DNA from: Axinella damicornis
Lineage: Eukaryota > Porifera > Demospongiae > Axinellida > Axinellidae
Assembly: GCA_963931865.1 (NCBI GenBank)
Contig: OZ007509.1
Coordinates: 19,870,227-19,934,226 of the forward strand
DNA length: 64,000 bases
Direction of reading: 5' to 3'
Shown: positions 22,966 to 33,358 of the stretch, piece after piece
Layout of the letters: each line of letters starts with the position of its first letter
Numbering within the stretch: position 1 is the stretch's first letter
The notes under the pieces: generated by a model
Told to the model about the DNA's origin: nothing
The model's database searches: none
What the model saw: only the letters and a program-made list of their open reading frames with translations
Program-made: the position numbers and the translations under genes

Positions 22966-24439
22966 AAACAGTAAAGTTTTCATTGGGGGGCTACAGCAAA
23001 CATAGACGCCTGCCTTGCAGGAGCTGTACGTGACGAATGTTCTACACTGCACAGATGAGGCATGAGATTACTGGAGATTACTAGAGCTAACTAGAATATA
23101 CTAGAGATTACTAGAAATTACCAGAGATTACTAGAGACTACTAATCAACTAGGACAGAACAACCTGCTACACCTGAAAGGACTTCAGTACATACTTTGAT
23201 TTGCCCCATGTTACCAACTGTACAATAATTTGTCAACAAGGTACACAATAATAGATCAACAAAGCAACTTGTCAACAATCTGCGAACAGCCAGCAAGACT
23301 TCGCCTCCGTGTTCACGCGTCACAACTGTTTGCAGTGATGCAACCTGCACACAAAGTGTGTAGCACCTTCTGCCATGCAGTAACAATACCAGCTGGGCTA
23401 ACATCTGGCCAGCAACAGTACAGCGTCGGCGTAGGTGAACCAAAGAGCGTCATGTGACGTCTCTCTCCCCGACATTTAGGTACATCACGTGTGACAACCT
23501 TTATCATTCCTTCTCGATCCTCCTGTAAGTGATCAATAGCTAGTCAGGTACAAGACTACTGCATCAATACCACCAGTAGGCAGACCTGAAGTCATATTCA
23601 CGGCCTGTGAGTTCCACTACAAGGATCACTCATTCTCACTCTCCAAGGTTTACACTAAGCACTAATTTACAGCACCTTTCGGTTGGGAATGAGATATCAC
23701 TTCCCCCCCCCCCCCCCCCCCCCCCCCCCCACCACCACCTCAATGACCTGAATGGTGTGCAGTTCACATTCCACCAAGGTTGGGGACGGTAGGGCAACTC
23801 ACTTTTCTGAGTAAAGTCTCAGGTCTTACTCTCACCTCATGGACACTCCAGCAGACTCTGATTGCGCCCACCAGCTCATCCCGGGATGCTCGTAGGCAGC
23901 TAGCTTAGTACCGCTGAACCATCAGCTCAACTTTGACTCGTAAAAGAACAAACTTGTTGGTTGGGGTAGTCCCAGAGTGCATCTGATACCAGACCATCAC
24001 ACTAAGAATGCAGGATGATACTGTCCCTAATTATTTGTGCAGTGTGCCAGAAAATTGGCATTGGATTGTTTCCTGGGATCAGTATTCCGTCCACTCGGGC
24101 AACCAGACAAGGCACCACGCCGCAGCTGCTTCACATTCCTTCCTCAGTTGGTACTAGCTCCCACAGGGACGTACGCAAATTGACTGTACCAGTTGGTTAT
24201 TAATTAATGGTGACAGTGATAGCCTCGTTCCCAGGCTCCTCCGTAGTGCTTCAGTGTACTACACTGTAACTGAGCTAGAGGCTATCCAATGACTAGTAAC
24301 ACCTGCTTTATTTTAGCACATTTTGTGCAAACTGGTAGCAATTTGTACAAACTGTCACTGCAATCTGTTCAGTAACAGGGGGCCTGAAGCCATTTTCAAG
24401 GTGAGCAACATGTACCAAACTTCTGTGGAATGGGTGGAC
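22966..24439. other. Region with weak exon candidates and a poly-C tract
   Basis: Near 23055-23140 an ATTACTAGAG repeat is visible. A pure poly-C run covers about 23702-23730. Candidate minus-strand exons at 23484-23522 and 23836-23899 are described with the coiled-coil gene. A hairpin-family end (TAGCCTCGTTCCCAGGCTCC) lies at 24221. Nothing firmer is seen. Confidence 0.4.
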
Positions 24440-24530
24440 AGAGATCCTTAATTCATATGACTAAGTGGCTAAAGAATTTGACTACGATCAAAAGTTCCCG
24501 GTTGGAGTCCCACCTGTTTCTTCACAGGTT
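24440..24530 (+). mobile_element. tRNA-like SINE head, candidate copy 2
   Basis: CTAAGTGGCTAAAGAATTTG (A-box-like) is followed by GGTTGGAGTCCC (B-box-like), with the same spacing as the copies near 9650 and 36095. A second, weaker candidate with TGAGGTGGTAAGAGAGACC and GGGTCACTAGTTACCC lies near 25180-25235. Confidence 0.5.
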
Positions 24531-24671
24531 AAGTCACAGCACACATACACAAGCACACGTATACACATGCACAACGCCTGCCACCTTATCGACCTCCATC
24601 GCTGATATCATGGCAGCAACTAGAAAAGCAGGACAAGCTGGCCGAGAAGATTGAACACCTGCAGTATCACT

Positions 24672-24790
24672 TGTCACTATGGCAACCAGCTCTGGAGCAC
24701 TACTGATCACTATGGCAACCAGCTCTGATGCACTACTGATCACTATGGCAACCAGGTCTAATGCACTACTGATCACTATGGCAACCAGCT
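24672..24790. repeat. 33-bp minisatellite, about four copies
   Basis: Unit ACTGATCACTATGGCAACCA plus GCTCTGATGCACT, with small changes between copies. Confidence 0.9.
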
Positions 24791-25437
24791 CACTTGTAGG
24801 TCAACAAATAAAGCAGTTCAGAACCATGCTTGCGTTGTGCAGATAGCAGATAGCATGTAATGTTGGTGTCATTCGCCTCATGAGCTAAACTTGGACTTGT
24901 GGTATGGCATACAAGAAAAACAGGTTTTGTAGGTGCCGTGGAGCAGCCGGACACCACAATCAGATCATCAAGCCTATAAGGCAAGCCCACACAATATGGT
25001 CCTCAATTACTGGGATGAGAAAAGGGACTTTCCCCATCATCCAGTGCCCACCAGACATGAGGGCACCACGCAAACAGCTGATTCAAATTCCTTCCTCAGT
25101 AGGTAGAGTTCTAGGTATTCCGAGTTACATTGACTGCACAAGATCTCCCAAGTACTATTCCAGGACAGCGGGTTGTGTGGGTGAGGTGGTAAGAGAGACC
25201 ATACCCACACTCACTGGGGTCACTAGTTACCCCCTTCCAGGAAACATGAGCCGGTATTTAATACTTGAGAGATCAATTGTCTAGCTAATCAGTTTAGTAT
25301 TGTGTAGTAAGCTCCATTGCAAAGCATGCAATCAATCCTGCACCATGAGCTCACTAAACAGTCAATAGCAAGCCAATTGGCTGAATAAGTGTGTAATTGG
25401 ATAACCTGCTATTTTAGTGCTGCTTAATTATAGCAAC
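24791..25437. other. No gene seen
   Basis: No supported exon. It includes the weaker SINE-like candidate near 25180. Confidence 0.4.
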
Positions 25438-25655
25438 ACACCACATTCCAGTGATTTCACAGGCAAGAAGCAACACGACGAGTTCCACAGGCAACACACC
25501 ACATTTAGTGATTTCACAGGCAAGAAGCAACACGACCAGTTCTACAGGCAACACACCACATTTAGTGATTTCACAGGCAAGAAGCAACACGACCAGTTCT
25601 ACAGGCAACACACCACATTCCAGTGATTTCACAGGCAAGCAGCAGGCAAGCAGCA
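25438..25655. repeat. 57-bp minisatellite interrupted by the assembly gap
   Basis: Four copies of CACACCACATTTAGTGATTT plus CACAGGCAAGAAGCAACACG-type sequence run to the start of the N run, so the array is probably longer than shown. Confidence 0.9.
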
Positions 25656-25666
25656 CCGGCTAGGCA

Positions 25667-25866
25667 NNNNNNNNNNNNNNNNNNNNNNNNNNNNNNNNNN
25701 NNNNNNNNNNNNNNNNNNNNNNNNNNNNNNNNNNNNNNNNNNNNNNNNNNNNNNNNNNNNNNNNNNNNNNNNNNNNNNNNNNNNNNNNNNNNNNNNNNNN
25801 NNNNNNNNNNNNNNNNNNNNNNNNNNNNNNNNNNNNNNNNNNNNNNNNNNNNNNNNNNNNNNNNNN
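25667..25866. other. Assembly gap (200 N)
   Basis: Exactly 200 unresolved bases lie between two different minisatellites. The round length suggests a placeholder of unknown true size. Confidence 0.98.
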
Positions 25867-25979
25867 TGACAAGGCTAGAGTTGTTACAAGAAGGCCACTC
25901 ATTGACAAGGCTAGAGTTGTTACAAGAAGGCCACTCATTGACAAGGCTAGAGTTGTTACAAGGCCACTCATTGACAAGG
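25867..25979. repeat. 36-bp minisatellite, about three copies
   Basis: Unit TGACAAGGCTAGAGTTGTTA plus CAAGAAGGCCACTCAT. The last unit lacks six bases. The array begins at the edge of the gap. Confidence 0.9.
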
Positions 25980-26214
25980 GTAGGTTGGAATGGGGCTACA
26001 AAGTGAGAAGTATACGCAAGGGCGAGGGGAATTATCTTCAATTAGGAAGTTCACGTTTGTGTCAACAATGCGAGTTGTCAACAACACAAGTTGTTACGGT
26101 TTCTGCATCAAACAATGAACGTATTGTGTACACCAGGAACAACAATCGGTTTCACTTCTTTGAGGCTATAAAATTACACTTTTGAGTGAAATGTTACCTC
26201 CACAGTGAGGACAG

Positions 26215-26935
26215 GAGGGTCATGGAGAGGGGAGGTGAGGAGGAGAGGGGTCGGAAGAGGGAGAAGTGGGGAGGGGTTGGAGAGGGAGAGGTGGAGAAGG
26301 GAGGGGTCATGGGAGAGGTGGGGAGAGGAGGGGTCGGAAGAGGGAGAAGTGGGGAGGGGTTGGAGAGGAAGAGGTGAGGAGGGGAGGGGTCGGAAGAGGG
26401 AGAAGTGGGGAGGGGTTGGAGAGGGAGAGTGAGGAGGGGAGGGATCATGGGAGAGGGAGAAGTGAGGGGAGGGGTCGGAGAGGGAGAGTGAGGAGATGAG
26501 GGGTCGTGGGAGAGGGGGAGGTCAGGAGGGGAGGGGTCGTGGGAGAGTGAGGAGGGAGGGGTCGTGGGAGAGGGGGAGGTCAGGAGGGGAGGGGTTGTGG
26601 GAGAGTGAGGAGGGAGGGGTCAGGAGGGGAGGGGTTGTGGGAGAGTGAGGAGGGTGGGAGAGTGAGGAGGGAGGGGTTGTGGGAGAGGGGGAGGTCAGGA
26701 GGGGAGGGGTCATGGGAGAGGGGGAGGTCAGGAGGGGAGGGGTTGTGGGAGAGTGAGGAGGGTGGGAGAGTGAGAAGGGAGGGGTTGTGGGAGAGGGGGA
26801 GGTCAGGAGGGGAGGGAGTGAGGAGGGTGGGAGAGTGAGGAGGGAGGGGTCGTGGGAGAGGGGGGGTCAGGAGGGGAGGGGTTGTGGGAGAGTGAGGAAG
26901 GAGGGGTCGTGGGAGAGGGGGAGGTCAGGAGCAAG
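26215..26935. repeat. Purine-rich (GGGAGAGG/GTGAGGAGG) minisatellite, about 720 bp
   Basis: Almost pure G/A on the plus strand, with many GGGG runs and AGGTGAGG or AGAGTGAGGAGG motifs. Gly/Glu/Arg-rich frames on plus and Pro/Ser-rich frames on minus are artefacts of composition. Confidence 0.92.
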
Positions 26936-27429
26936 AGTTCATTATGAACTCTTGGTCAGGAGGGGAGGTGTCTGTAAGCAATCATGAACTGGTGGTGCAG
27001 TAGGCCTGGGAATGAGGCTAGGGATGCAGCTATACTTACACGGTATCTTGGGCTAGGAATGAGATATGAGGCTGGGATTTGCACCAGTGTGATCAGCATG
27101 AATGGAGCATTCCAATGATGTCCATTTTGCTGTAAGTTGAATTTTGACCCAAAATCGTTAAATTATTGAGTGCGATTTTTGACAAGAATGTGACCGAAAC
27201 TAAAGATCTTTTTAATGACATCATTTGAGCTTTCTTTTTTGCTGACCACAACGGCACAATTCCCAGCTTCATATCTCATTCACATATCCATGCTATTTTG
27301 GCACATCAGACACATTATAGAACTTGATTGGTGTTTCTGCAAATTTTACCTTAATTAATTGATGTAAAATTGTACCGTAAAATGGTTTCCAAAATGTGCC
27401 ATTTTTGGGCACAAAAACGTACCTCAGAA
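26936..27429. other. Non-coding, with dispersed repeat copy 2
   Basis: The segment 27089-27196 matches the repeat at 5033 (GATCAGCATGAATGGAGCAT). A hairpin-family half (GGCCTGGGAATGAGGCTA) lies at about 27003-27020. No gene is evident. Confidence 0.6.
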
Positions 27430-27602
27430 GGAGAGTTGGTAGTGGGAGAGGGAGGGGTGAGGAGGGGAGGATCGTGGGAGAGGGAGAGGGAGGGGTGAGG
27501 AGGGAGGGTCGTGGGAGAGGGAGGGGTGAGGAGGGGAGGGTCGTGGGAGAGGGAGGGGTGAGGAGGGGAGGGTCATGGGAGAGGGAGAAGTGAGGAGGGG
27601 TA
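27430..27602. repeat. Second purine-rich minisatellite
   Basis: Units such as GGGAGAGGGAGGGGTGAGG, the same composition as 26215-26935. It is followed by a hairpin-family half (AGCCTCATTCCCAGGCC). Confidence 0.9.
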
Positions 27603-28050
27603 ATGTTAGCCTCATTCCCAGGCCTTCTACATTTTGATTACTTGCAGTCTAGGGGTAAAACTGTGAGATGTGAAACTGAGTGGTATGCATAACTTAATTT
27701 GCCCTTTGTGATGAAACAAAACGTGTACTTCCGACTTGAAGACAGCTCCCCTATAACTCTTGTGTATACATTTCCTCAGTCACACTATTGCTTCTACAAC
27801 TCTCTTGTGTACCTCTGCCACTGAAAGTCATGCCATCACTATGACAAGGAGCTACCGGTACAATCTGACGTCCACCTAGACCCACATACAGCGATGTCAC
27901 ATTAGTGATGTCATAACACAGACCAGTGTAGCCTCGAACCGCGCCTGGGTTCGAGGCTAAGACCAGTGATGTCATAACACAAACCAGTGATGTAATAGTG
28001 ATGTCATTACTAGTGTGATGTCATTATACCATCCTATGACATCATCACAG
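27603..28050. other. Upstream of the membrane-receptor gene, first exon not found
   Basis: A small hairpin-family copy occupies 27929-27959 (GCCTCGAACC/GGTTCGAGGC). GTGATGTCAT-type words recur between 27890 and 28025. The missing 5' exon(s) of the downstream gene may lie here, but I cannot place them. Confidence 0.4.
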
Positions 28051-31000
28051 TCGTCACAAATTCTTCTGTTGGGGATGTCAGCCCAACCTACGCGGGGAGT
28101 TCCTTCATAAGCGAGGAAGAAGACGGTGGTGTCATCGATGGGAGATACAGCATCGGGTCCGCAGATGGTCTGCAGGACTTCGTCAGTGTGGAGGTGAGTA
28201 TGTGTGAGTGTGTGTGTGTGTGTACGTGTGGAGTGGGAACGTGTGAGGGTGGAGGTGGGACGGGTGATGCAGGAGAGTGCTCTCATCTTCCGTTCCCTCT
28301 CGCAGGCACCCTTGGGCTATGGTGACGGAGGTATGTCAACCACCCAGGAGCTAGAGGCGTGCCAGAAGACCGTTCTCAGCCCCTATCTCTACTTCCTCAA
28401 GCTGGTCAGTGAGGTCACAGACACTGTGTCTGGAGCTGCCGCAGTATGCTGCTGTAGTCTCTAAGTCTCATTCCCGGGTTCTTATAGCTGGGCTGGGAAT
28501 GAGACTATATTTGCTATATTTGTGTATGTGGTGTGTGTGTATGCGTATTGCATGTAGGGGGATAGGTGAACTTCCTGTCCATATATCTCCCACTCCTCCC
28601 ACCCCATCCACAGATTGGCTGGCGAAGGATCCGAGGGTCACGCCACGATCTTGAACAGCCCAAGTTTGTCATCTGTGGTAACATCATTTACCCCAGCTTC
28701 GTCTTCCTTCTCCTCGTGTATGCGTGCGTCTCCCAGGCACTCACTTGCTTCCTCAGGGACAAGGTGGGTGGGAAGATGTTCGCCTCAGACTGACCATAAA
28801 TATTAGCTCACATAACTGTAGATCTGTGGTCATGCGCTTATATACCCAGTGTGAACGATCCAATCGCGGAGGATTGCCATGGCAGGGTTCATTTGGGGTT
28901 CATTTGTAGTCAGTGAACTCAAATGTGACCCATTGCACTCCAAAGTCAGTAGCAGATATCCAGAGAGTACCATTGTCACTTCCCACAGGAATTAACTGAT
29001 CTACACCTACTTTCATTCAAAGCTAGCAGGGCATGGTCTACTGCTGCGCATGCTCAGAGGCGTGACCTACACGTGACAATTATTAGGTGTGGTATCCTGT
29101 TGACAGCATATACTTTGAGCACACAGCTCGCTTGTAGGAAAGATTGATGACCATTGTGCATGCAGTATAGGCTGTGAACGTATTGTGGGCATCTCATTAA
29201 TTTACAGGGATTGAAAGAGACCCCTGATATTTTAGTCATGGTATCACTGAAAGTATTGTGCCCCCCCCCCCCCCCCCCCCCCCAGGCTGTTAACGATGAC
29301 CTTGAGAATGGTCTTCTGGTGGTGAAGTGTGAGAATCACCTCGTGACCCGGCTCCTCATCGGTGATGTTCTCCTGCTGGTCGCCTACCTCTGGGGACTCT
29401 ATGTCTTTCGTGTTGGAGCCCCTGAGCACCTGGCTACACTCATGGAGACGGTGAACTTTGCACCTTCCTTCCTTGCCATCCTCATGATCCTCCTTCTCTC
29501 TCCCTCCCACTCCCTCTCACGTCGACCCTCCCATCCTCCCTCCCACCCTCTCTTCTATCCTCCCACCCTCCCTCACCACCCTCCCTCTCCACCCACCCTC
29601 CCTCCCTCCCACCCTCCTCTCCCTGTAAACTTGGCAAAAGAATTTCGCTGGCAGCTGTTTGCCTTTATTTGCTTCAATCATTTTTTGCAGGTGTTTCTCA
29701 GCTACAGCTCAACACATGTCAAAAACCGTCAGAACAAGCTGATATGGACTTTGAGGTGAGTAGAGCTATCTCAGGTGGAGGTTTGTATAACTCAGTAATC
29801 TTCTGTGGACTACTGTGTATGCCTCAGTTGCAGATCTAGTAATACTCAGTGGACTATTGTGTCACATGACAGGTTCTTCCTCATTGGTGGGGTGGTGTGG
29901 CTGATGTTCTCCACCGGGGGGAACGTGATGCGAGTGTTCAGTCTGCAGTTGCTCAGAGACAATACATACATCTCATGGCTCACTATCCAAGACCTCAGCA
30001 ACGTCACCAACGCATCACAGTAAGCCGACTAGAGTATTGTGAGATATATACATAGATGTATATACAGATAGATAGAGATAGATGTTCACTGCATGCATAT
30101 GTACTTAGCAGGAAATTTGCATCAAGTAGTACTTGCCAAGAAACACTCCTGGGCTCAGTGGAGGATGTGCAGAGAAAGTATACCAGCAGGTAGCGGGTGG
30201 GTTGAAGAGCGTTTTCAGAGACTCGTCATGGTTGCTGGGCAATGAGGACATTTGCACCGGCGAAGTCACATACCAAATGATCCGCAGTGTGCTAGGGTAT
30301 TTCATGCACCGCCTCCCACCACATACCACACACACATACACACACACACACTCACAGGATCACTCATTCACATGCTGAGAACGTTCTCCGTTACCTGTTT
30401 GTAATCTCTGCCCTTTTGGGGTTTGTATGTTTTGACCTGCTCTATGTTGCCGTGGTGATCACCTACACCTCCCAGAGCCAGCTGCTCTGGTTCTACATCA
30501 ACAGTGTACTGGATAAAGTGAGGAATAAGGCCTACAGCCTGGGCGATGCCGTCAAGGTGAGGGTGTGAGTAGTGAGGGTGTGAGGTGAGGGTGTGAGGAA
30601 GTGAGTGTGAGCTAGGTGAGGGTGTGAGTTGGTGAGGGTGTGAGGAGGTGAGTGTGAGCAAGGTGAGGGTGTGAGTTGGTGAGTTGGTGAGGGTGAGGAG
30701 GTGAGTGTGAGGTGAGGGTGTGAGGTGAATGAGGTGAGGGTGTGAGGTGAGTGTGAGGTGAGGGTGTGAGGTGAGGGTGTGAGTGTGAGCTAGGTGAGGG
30801 TGTGAGGAGGTGAGTGTGAGCTAGGTGAGGGTGTGAGGAGGTGAGTGTGAGCTAGGTGAGGGTGTGAGGAAGTGAATGTGAGCTAGGTGAGGGTGTGAGG
30901 GAGTGAGTGTGAGGAGGTGAGTGTGAGCTAGGTGAGGGTGTGAGTGAGGTGAGGGTGTGAGGTGAGATCGAGTGAGATGAGGTGAGGGTGTGCATGAGGT

Positions 31001-32348
31001 GAGGGTGTGATTGAGGAGGTGAGGGTGTGCATGAGGAGGTGATAGTGTGAGGTGAGGTGTTATGGTGTGAGGTGAGAGTGAGAGGAGGTGAGGGGTGTGA
31101 GTTAATTAAAGATGTGCAAATGACGGTGTTAAGACATGAAGATACGGTGTGAGGAGGTACGTAGGGCATTTGGCATATAATATGTATACTCACTCATGTG
31201 CACACAACACATGCACACACACACACACACACACACACACGCAAACACACACCACAGGAAATCCGGCACATATACGAGTTCCTCCAAGTGATGAATGGGA
31301 AACTTGCCACCCTCACCTCTCTCTGTCTCTTCATCTTCGTTGGTGGCTGCTTCGCATGTGAGGGCTAGAATAGATCACTTTCCTCTCCCACTACATCTAC
31401 ACACACCATCACACACACACACCCACACCCTCACACACACCCACTCACAGCTGTGTACGGTCTCAACACCCTGGATCCCAGTAAGCTCTCACAGACCCAG
31501 CTCTACCTCGGAGTTGCTGTGGGCATATGCAATCTATTCCAGTGGTCCGTCCTTTCCATTGCACCGATCATCCAGGTGTGTGTGTGTGTGGGTAGGTATA
31601 GTGTGTGTATGTGTGTGTGTGTGTGTTCTGTGTGTGTAGCCTCGTTCCCAGGCCCCGCCCAGCTTTTCGTTGTTCTTTCGTGCAACCGAAAGTGGCGTGC
31701 GGGCCTGGGAACGAGGCTACGTGTGTGTATTTGAGGTGTGTGCCTGCCTGTGTTGTGTGTGTGTGTGTGTGTGGATGAAGCTGCTCTAAACAAGGATCTC
31801 TGTGCTACTCTATCCCATGAAGGCTGCCCGGCTGACTGCTGCTTGCAGGAGACTTCGTCGCATCGGACTGGAGATTGGAGCTCGGCCGTTCATCTATACC
31901 AGCACTCCCCAGCTTGTGCTGGACTCGTTTGTCCAGTACACCAATGCCACAAGATACACCGTACGTTGCCATGTTTTCTTGGAGGCATCTACATGTACTC
32001 AACACAGAGAAGATGAACTTTTCAAAGCTAGCAGTCCCTAACCCTAATCCAAAGGACAGTGCATGCTGGAAGTACCCGAGTGTCTCATGACATCACTTGT
32101 CTGGAAAGGGTTAACTGTCAGTAAACAGTCTACTAGTCACGTGTTAAAGCCCCATCCAACAGCTCCACTCTCCATGCAGAGTACACTACATATGTGCCGT
32201 GTACATCTCTCCTTGTATTCCACAGGCAAAGCTGGTGAGCGTCCCCATCTACCCCTCCTTCGTGGTGGGGGCTCTCTTCCTCTTTGGACTGGTCTCAACC
32301 TTCTTGATCACCACTTTCCCCGTCTTCAGATTTGCCGTGTGGCTCTGA
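28051..32348 (+). CDS. Seven-pass membrane protein, gustatory-receptor-like (12 exons, 5' end missing)
   Basis: Exons: 28051-28193, 28306-28404, 28614-28763, 29286-29450, 29691-29755, 29873-30019, 30159-30296, 30358-30556, 31258-31357, 31451-31575, 31823-31960, 32226-32348. All have AG/GT borders and every phase matches, giving 529 residues and a TGA. Seven hydrophobic segments are visible, for example FVICGNIIYPSFVFLLLVYA, LLIGDVLLLVAYLWGLYVF, FFLIGGVVWLMF, LLGFVCFDLLYVAVVI, LTSLCLFIFVGGCFA, LYLGVAVGICNLFQ and FVVGALFLFGLVSTFLI. An acidic N-terminus leads to SPYLYFLKLIGW, like the 'P.l...r..G' start of insect Gr/GRL proteins; the long TM4-TM5 loop (EIRHIYEFLQVMNGKLATL) and the TM6-TM7 arrangement also fit. 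The sequons NVT/NAS lie after TM3, which agrees with an internal N-terminus. Family assignment rests on pattern only; ligand unknown. Confidence 0.72.
28466..28505. mobile_element. Short hairpin-family copy in intron 2 of the receptor gene
   Basis: AGTCTCATTCCCGGG and its imperfect complement CTGGGAATGAGACT enclose about 10 bases. Confidence 0.6.
29261..29285 (+). promoter_or_regulatory. Poly-C polypyrimidine tract at an acceptor
   Basis: A run of more than 20 C residues ends directly in the acceptor CCCAG before exon 4 of the receptor gene. It serves as the polypyrimidine tract in place of a U-rich one. Confidence 0.75.
30557..31100. repeat. Donor-seeded minisatellite in intron 8 of the receptor gene
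   Basis: The exon ends GTCAAG and the next base opens GTGAGGGTGTGAGTAGTGAG. The following 540 bases are dozens of GGTGAGGGTGTGAG-type words, all close to the donor consensus. The intron ends at a (CA)n acceptor (31190-31257). Confidence 0.9.
31637..31719. mobile_element. Hairpin-family copy in intron 10 of the receptor gene
   Basis: TAGCCTCGTTCCCAGGCC ... GGGCCTGGGAACGAGGCTA, with an internal CCGCCCAGCTTTTCGTTGT that is the inverse of the core in the 9148 copy. Confidence 0.88.
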
Positions 32349-32682
32349 CACGACCTTGTGTATGTAAATCCTGGGATGATGGTCAATGTGTGTATCCAGA
32401 CTGTTTGCAGAGCTCAGTGTGTGTCAGTCTCTCGTCATGTGTGTCTAGCCTTGTACCCGAGGCTTCAACTTCACTGTACATGTGATATTTAGCCACTGCA
32501 TTAATTTTATGTTTTATAATAATAGTGTCTTGAAAGTTTATAATTTTGATGGGTATTTCCTATGACTTTGAACTCTTGTTCCTATAAGCAGCTGCCCAAT
32601 AGAAGCACAACTCGACAAGTTATATAGTAGAATGTGGGGAGAGTTTAGGGAGCAGCTGTAATCTTATGTGTTCACATCAAAA
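32349..32682. other. 3' flank of the receptor gene
   Basis: AT-rich sequence that probably carries the 3' UTR. AATAAT-like words occur near 32515, but no canonical AATAAA is evident. Confidence 0.4.
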
Positions 32683-33358
32683 GTGTGCCATCCCGACTTC
32701 CCGCCAAAACCAGGACCTGTATGAAAAGCTACAGTTGAATGTAGATACGGCACTCCTGATGAATTTTATCTAAGGACGTTGGGTAGCCTCGTTCCCAGGC
32801 CCCAAGCTCTTGTTTGAGGCTAGATGTTGGAGTCAACTTTTGATAAAGGCAGGAGTGCATGAGCCGCCAACGGTGGCTCATGCGCTCCTGATAAAGGTAA
32901 GCTACAAATAACCATGGTCTATAGTCTAGAACCCCCCCCCCCCAGCTCGGTAAACAGTGGTGCATATGAAGCGCTTTTAATACTGGCGTCAATGAGTGCA
33001 TACTAATAATTTGAATGCTCTCAGACAAGTGCTGAATAGCTTTCTTGAACCCAAACCTGAGGTTTCGCCGTTGCAATTCAAAGAACCACCAAGCCAGCCA
33101 CCATACAAAGCCAGGAAGCCGCCAAGCTGAGCCAGGGGGGAGCCTCCAACTTAGTTGAGACGGAGCCGGAGCATGCAAGGAGCTGCCAAGTCGTATCATT
33201 ATATGACCTTTGAACCGCGCGGTGCATGCAGCTGGGGTTTGAAATATTTTTGGCGGGAAGTCGAGGTCGGTACACGCGCATGCGCACCCAGTTACATCCG
33301 GTTTGGGCTTAAATACTGAATTTGTGCCTAGTTTTGGCGGGATGTCGGGATGGCACAC
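32683..33358. mobile_element. TIR element of about 675 bp with a spanning open frame
   Basis: The left end GTGTGCCATCCCGACTTCCC is the inverse of the right end (GGGATGTCGGGATGGCACAC), giving terminal repeats of about 28 bases. A minus-strand frame of about 200 codons (about 32729-33358) starts within one terminal repeat and covers nearly the whole element. It shows no transposase motif. An inner hairpin (CAGGAGTGCATGAGCC / GGCTCATGCGCTCCTG) lies at about 32851-32893, and a small hairpin-family copy at 32784-32823. Confidence 0.65.

Noticed and set aside
23141..23443. Minus-strand frame with TREHGGEVLLAVRRLLTSC as a further coiled-coil exon
   Set aside because: The acceptor is plausible but no donor gives a consistent phase; too weak to call.
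24606..24720. Plus-strand peptide LEKQDKLAEKIEHLQ as a coiled-coil exon
   Set aside because: It lacks a usable donor and continues into a minisatellite; the surrounding gene is on the other strand.
29450..29640. Read-through of receptor exon 4 into NFAPSFLAILMILLLS as an extra membrane segment
   Set aside because: It runs into a CT-rich repeat and would break the phase with exon 5; ending at the GTGAAC donor keeps the frame and the seven-pass count.
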